Shown piece by piece: positions 63,213 through 64,000 of a stretch of 64,000 bases of DNA. This DNA is from Paludibacteraceae bacterium (GTDB lineage Bacteria > Bacteroidota > Bacteroidia > Bacteroidales > Paludibacteraceae), in the NCBI GenBank assembly GCA_017478725.1, contig JAFVDD010000012.1, forward strand, positions 62,001 to 126,000, in the 5' to 3' direction. Positions within the stretch are counted from its first letter, which is position 1; each line of letters begins with the position of its first letter. The position numbers and the translations under genes were made by a program. The notes beneath the pieces were generated by a model. The model searched no databases and was not told the origin of the DNA. It worked only from the letters and a program-made list of their open reading frames with translations.

Positions 63213-63244
63213 CAAAATTACTATATTTTTTTGACATGTGCAAG
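63213..63244 (-). promoter_or_regulatory. Bacteroidota-type promoter for the BspA-like gene
   Basis: On the minus strand: CTTG (63244-63241), 20 bp, TAATTTTG (63220-63213). The distance to the start codon gives a leader of about 280 nt. Confidence 0.8.
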
Positions 63245-63350
63245 ATTTAGAGCCTATTTCTGCCGAAATTATGTTTTTCTTACGAAATTATGCACTAATC
63301 TGTATGTTGCCGGAATGGTAGTATCCTGTTATTTTGACCTATCTATAACT

Positions 63351-63375
63351 TGACCATCACGGGACCATCTCCCGA
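63351..63375. repeat. 11-bp-periodic dispersed repeat (diverged copy)
   Basis: TGACCATCACGGGACCAT at 63351-63368 differs by two bases from the 18-mer at 15159 and 46934; the downstream CCCGAGAACG matches CCGAGAAAC after the 15159 copy. It lies just beyond the stop of the oxidoreductase gene. Confidence 0.8.
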
Positions 63376-63392
63376 GAACGATTTAAGGACTT

Positions 63393-64000
63393 TTAGCGAA
63401 TAAAAGACATCGCCTGCCGTTCTTCCCTTTTGGGCACCGCAGGTGCATGCTCGCTGCGCAGCCCCTTGAGCATCCATGCCATGTTATGGGCGAGGGTGCG
63501 CATGGTCTGCATGCCTTCGGCATCCTGCGCCGCCTCACCGGCTTCGCGGCCGTAAGCGATATTCCAATACTGGGACGTCACTACCGGCATATTCATCATC
63601 TGGAGCGGCATCTGGAGACATTGGAAAGCAGCCGTGGCACCGCCGCGACGGCATATTGTAACAACAGCGGCGGGTTTGTTCTGCACCTTGGCGCCGTTGG
63701 AGAAGAAAGCACGCTGGATAACCGCCATGAGCGCGCCGTTAGGCTGGCCGTAATAAACAGGCGAGCCGAACACAAAGCCGTCCGCCTCAGCGAATTTCTC
63801 AGAGATACGGTTGCATACATCATCGTCAAAGACGCACTTGCCGTCGCCGTTGGCGATGCATCGTCCGCAGGCTATACAGCCGCGAACAGGCTTGTTGCCG
63901 ATCCATACGATTTCCGACTCGATACCCTCGGATTGAAGGGTATTGGCGATTTCACTCAATGCAATAAACGTGTTGCCCGATTTACGCGGACTACCATTGA
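63393..64000 (-). CDS. Flavodoxin-fold NAD(P)H-dependent oxidoreductase (N-terminus beyond window)
   Basis: The frame continues past the right edge, so the start is not visible; 202 codons remain. The segment NGSPRKSGNTFIAL near the edge is the FMN-phosphate loop of the NADPH-dependent FMN reductase/iron-sulphur flavoprotein family. It is followed by CIACGRCIANGDGKCVFDDD (Cys pattern typical of this group) and FGSPVYYGQPNGAL. These proteins are small redox flavoproteins with various electron acceptors. No function can be fixed from sequence. Confidence 0.88.
   Translation of the reverse strand, partial: NGSPRKSGNTFIALSEIANTLQSEGIESEIVWIGNKPVRGCIACGRCIANGDGKCVFDDDVCNRISEKFAEADGFVFGSPVYYGQPNGALMAVIQRAFFSNGAKVQNKPAAVVTICRRGGATAAFQCLQMPLQMMNMPVVTSQYWNIAYGREAGEAAQDAEGMQTMRTLAHNMAWMLKGLRSEHAPAVPKREERQAMSFIR

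Noticed and set aside
1-64000. tRNA and rRNA genes, insertion sequences, integrases
   Set aside because: I looked for clover-leaf T-arm motifs, rRNA-like blocks and transposase motifs and saw none that hold up.

Overview
The window looks like a chromosomal segment of a member of the Bacteroidales (phylum Bacteroidota). The evidence is the promoter type found throughout (YTTG, about 20 bp, then TAnnTTTG), the lack of strong Shine-Dalgarno sequences, and family content typical of the group: DUF2723 membrane protein, RibBA, a K+-type membrane pyrophosphatase beside pyruvate phosphate dikinase, a BspA-like leucine-rich-repeat surface protein, and solitary DUF4143 ATPases. No rRNA, tRNA, CRISPR array, transposase or phage gene was seen. 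I cannot name the genus.

Layout. 1-4157 (minus): a metal-type CobW/G3E GTPase with a His/Asp-rich loop, overlapping a large DUF2723 membrane protein. 4383-13264 (plus): a surface-polysaccharide locus with two tandem nucleotide-sugar dehydrogenases, a Wzy-like polymerase or ligase, a Wzx-like flippase, an O-acetyltransferase, a pyruvyl-transferase-like protein and two GT4 glycosyltransferases, mostly with overlapping starts and stops. 13437-14780: a solitary DUF4143 ATPase. 14781-15294: non-coding and rich in repeats. 15295-20420: a compact ACP-based acyl-building cassette (PglD-like acyltransferase, ACP, SDR, SDR, AMP-ligase, ACP, KAS III). 20428-28763: a frameshifted acyltransferase, an ATP-grasp protein, a polysaccharide deacetylase, two exported proteins, a PglC-like phosphoglycosyl transferase, a second solitary ATPase and a DegT/PglE-like aminotransferase. 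Read together, 4383-28763 probably makes a glycan whose first sugar is an amino-sugar bearing an unusual N-acyl group.

28768-64000 is mostly housekeeping: serB, ftsY, aspA, an exported Trp/Tyr- and Ser/Arg-rich protein, ribBA, an LptF/G permease, cdd, mtaB, an AddAB-like helicase/nuclease pair, an AraC regulator divergent from a GT4, then prfB, a C1 peptidase, a YigZ protein, a PlsC-like acyltransferase, coaD and an S41 peptidase. Last come the divergent pair hppA/ppdK, a 1391-residue BspA-like surface protein with a long structured leader, and a partial flavodoxin-type oxidoreductase.

The most unexpected signals lie between and within genes. (a) Heptanucleotide arrays fill whole intercistronic gaps from stop codon to start codon, and also sit in frame inside the DUF2723 and AddB-like genes. 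(b) Several intergenic arrays of a short core are repeated at exactly 11 bp. (c) Longer tandem repeats (22, 33 and 14 bp) lie just downstream of promoters. (d) Promoters carry an extended -33 element (YTTGCATAT-like), and some starts are nearly leaderless. All functional calls are by family recognition from the translated sequence; no database search was run.
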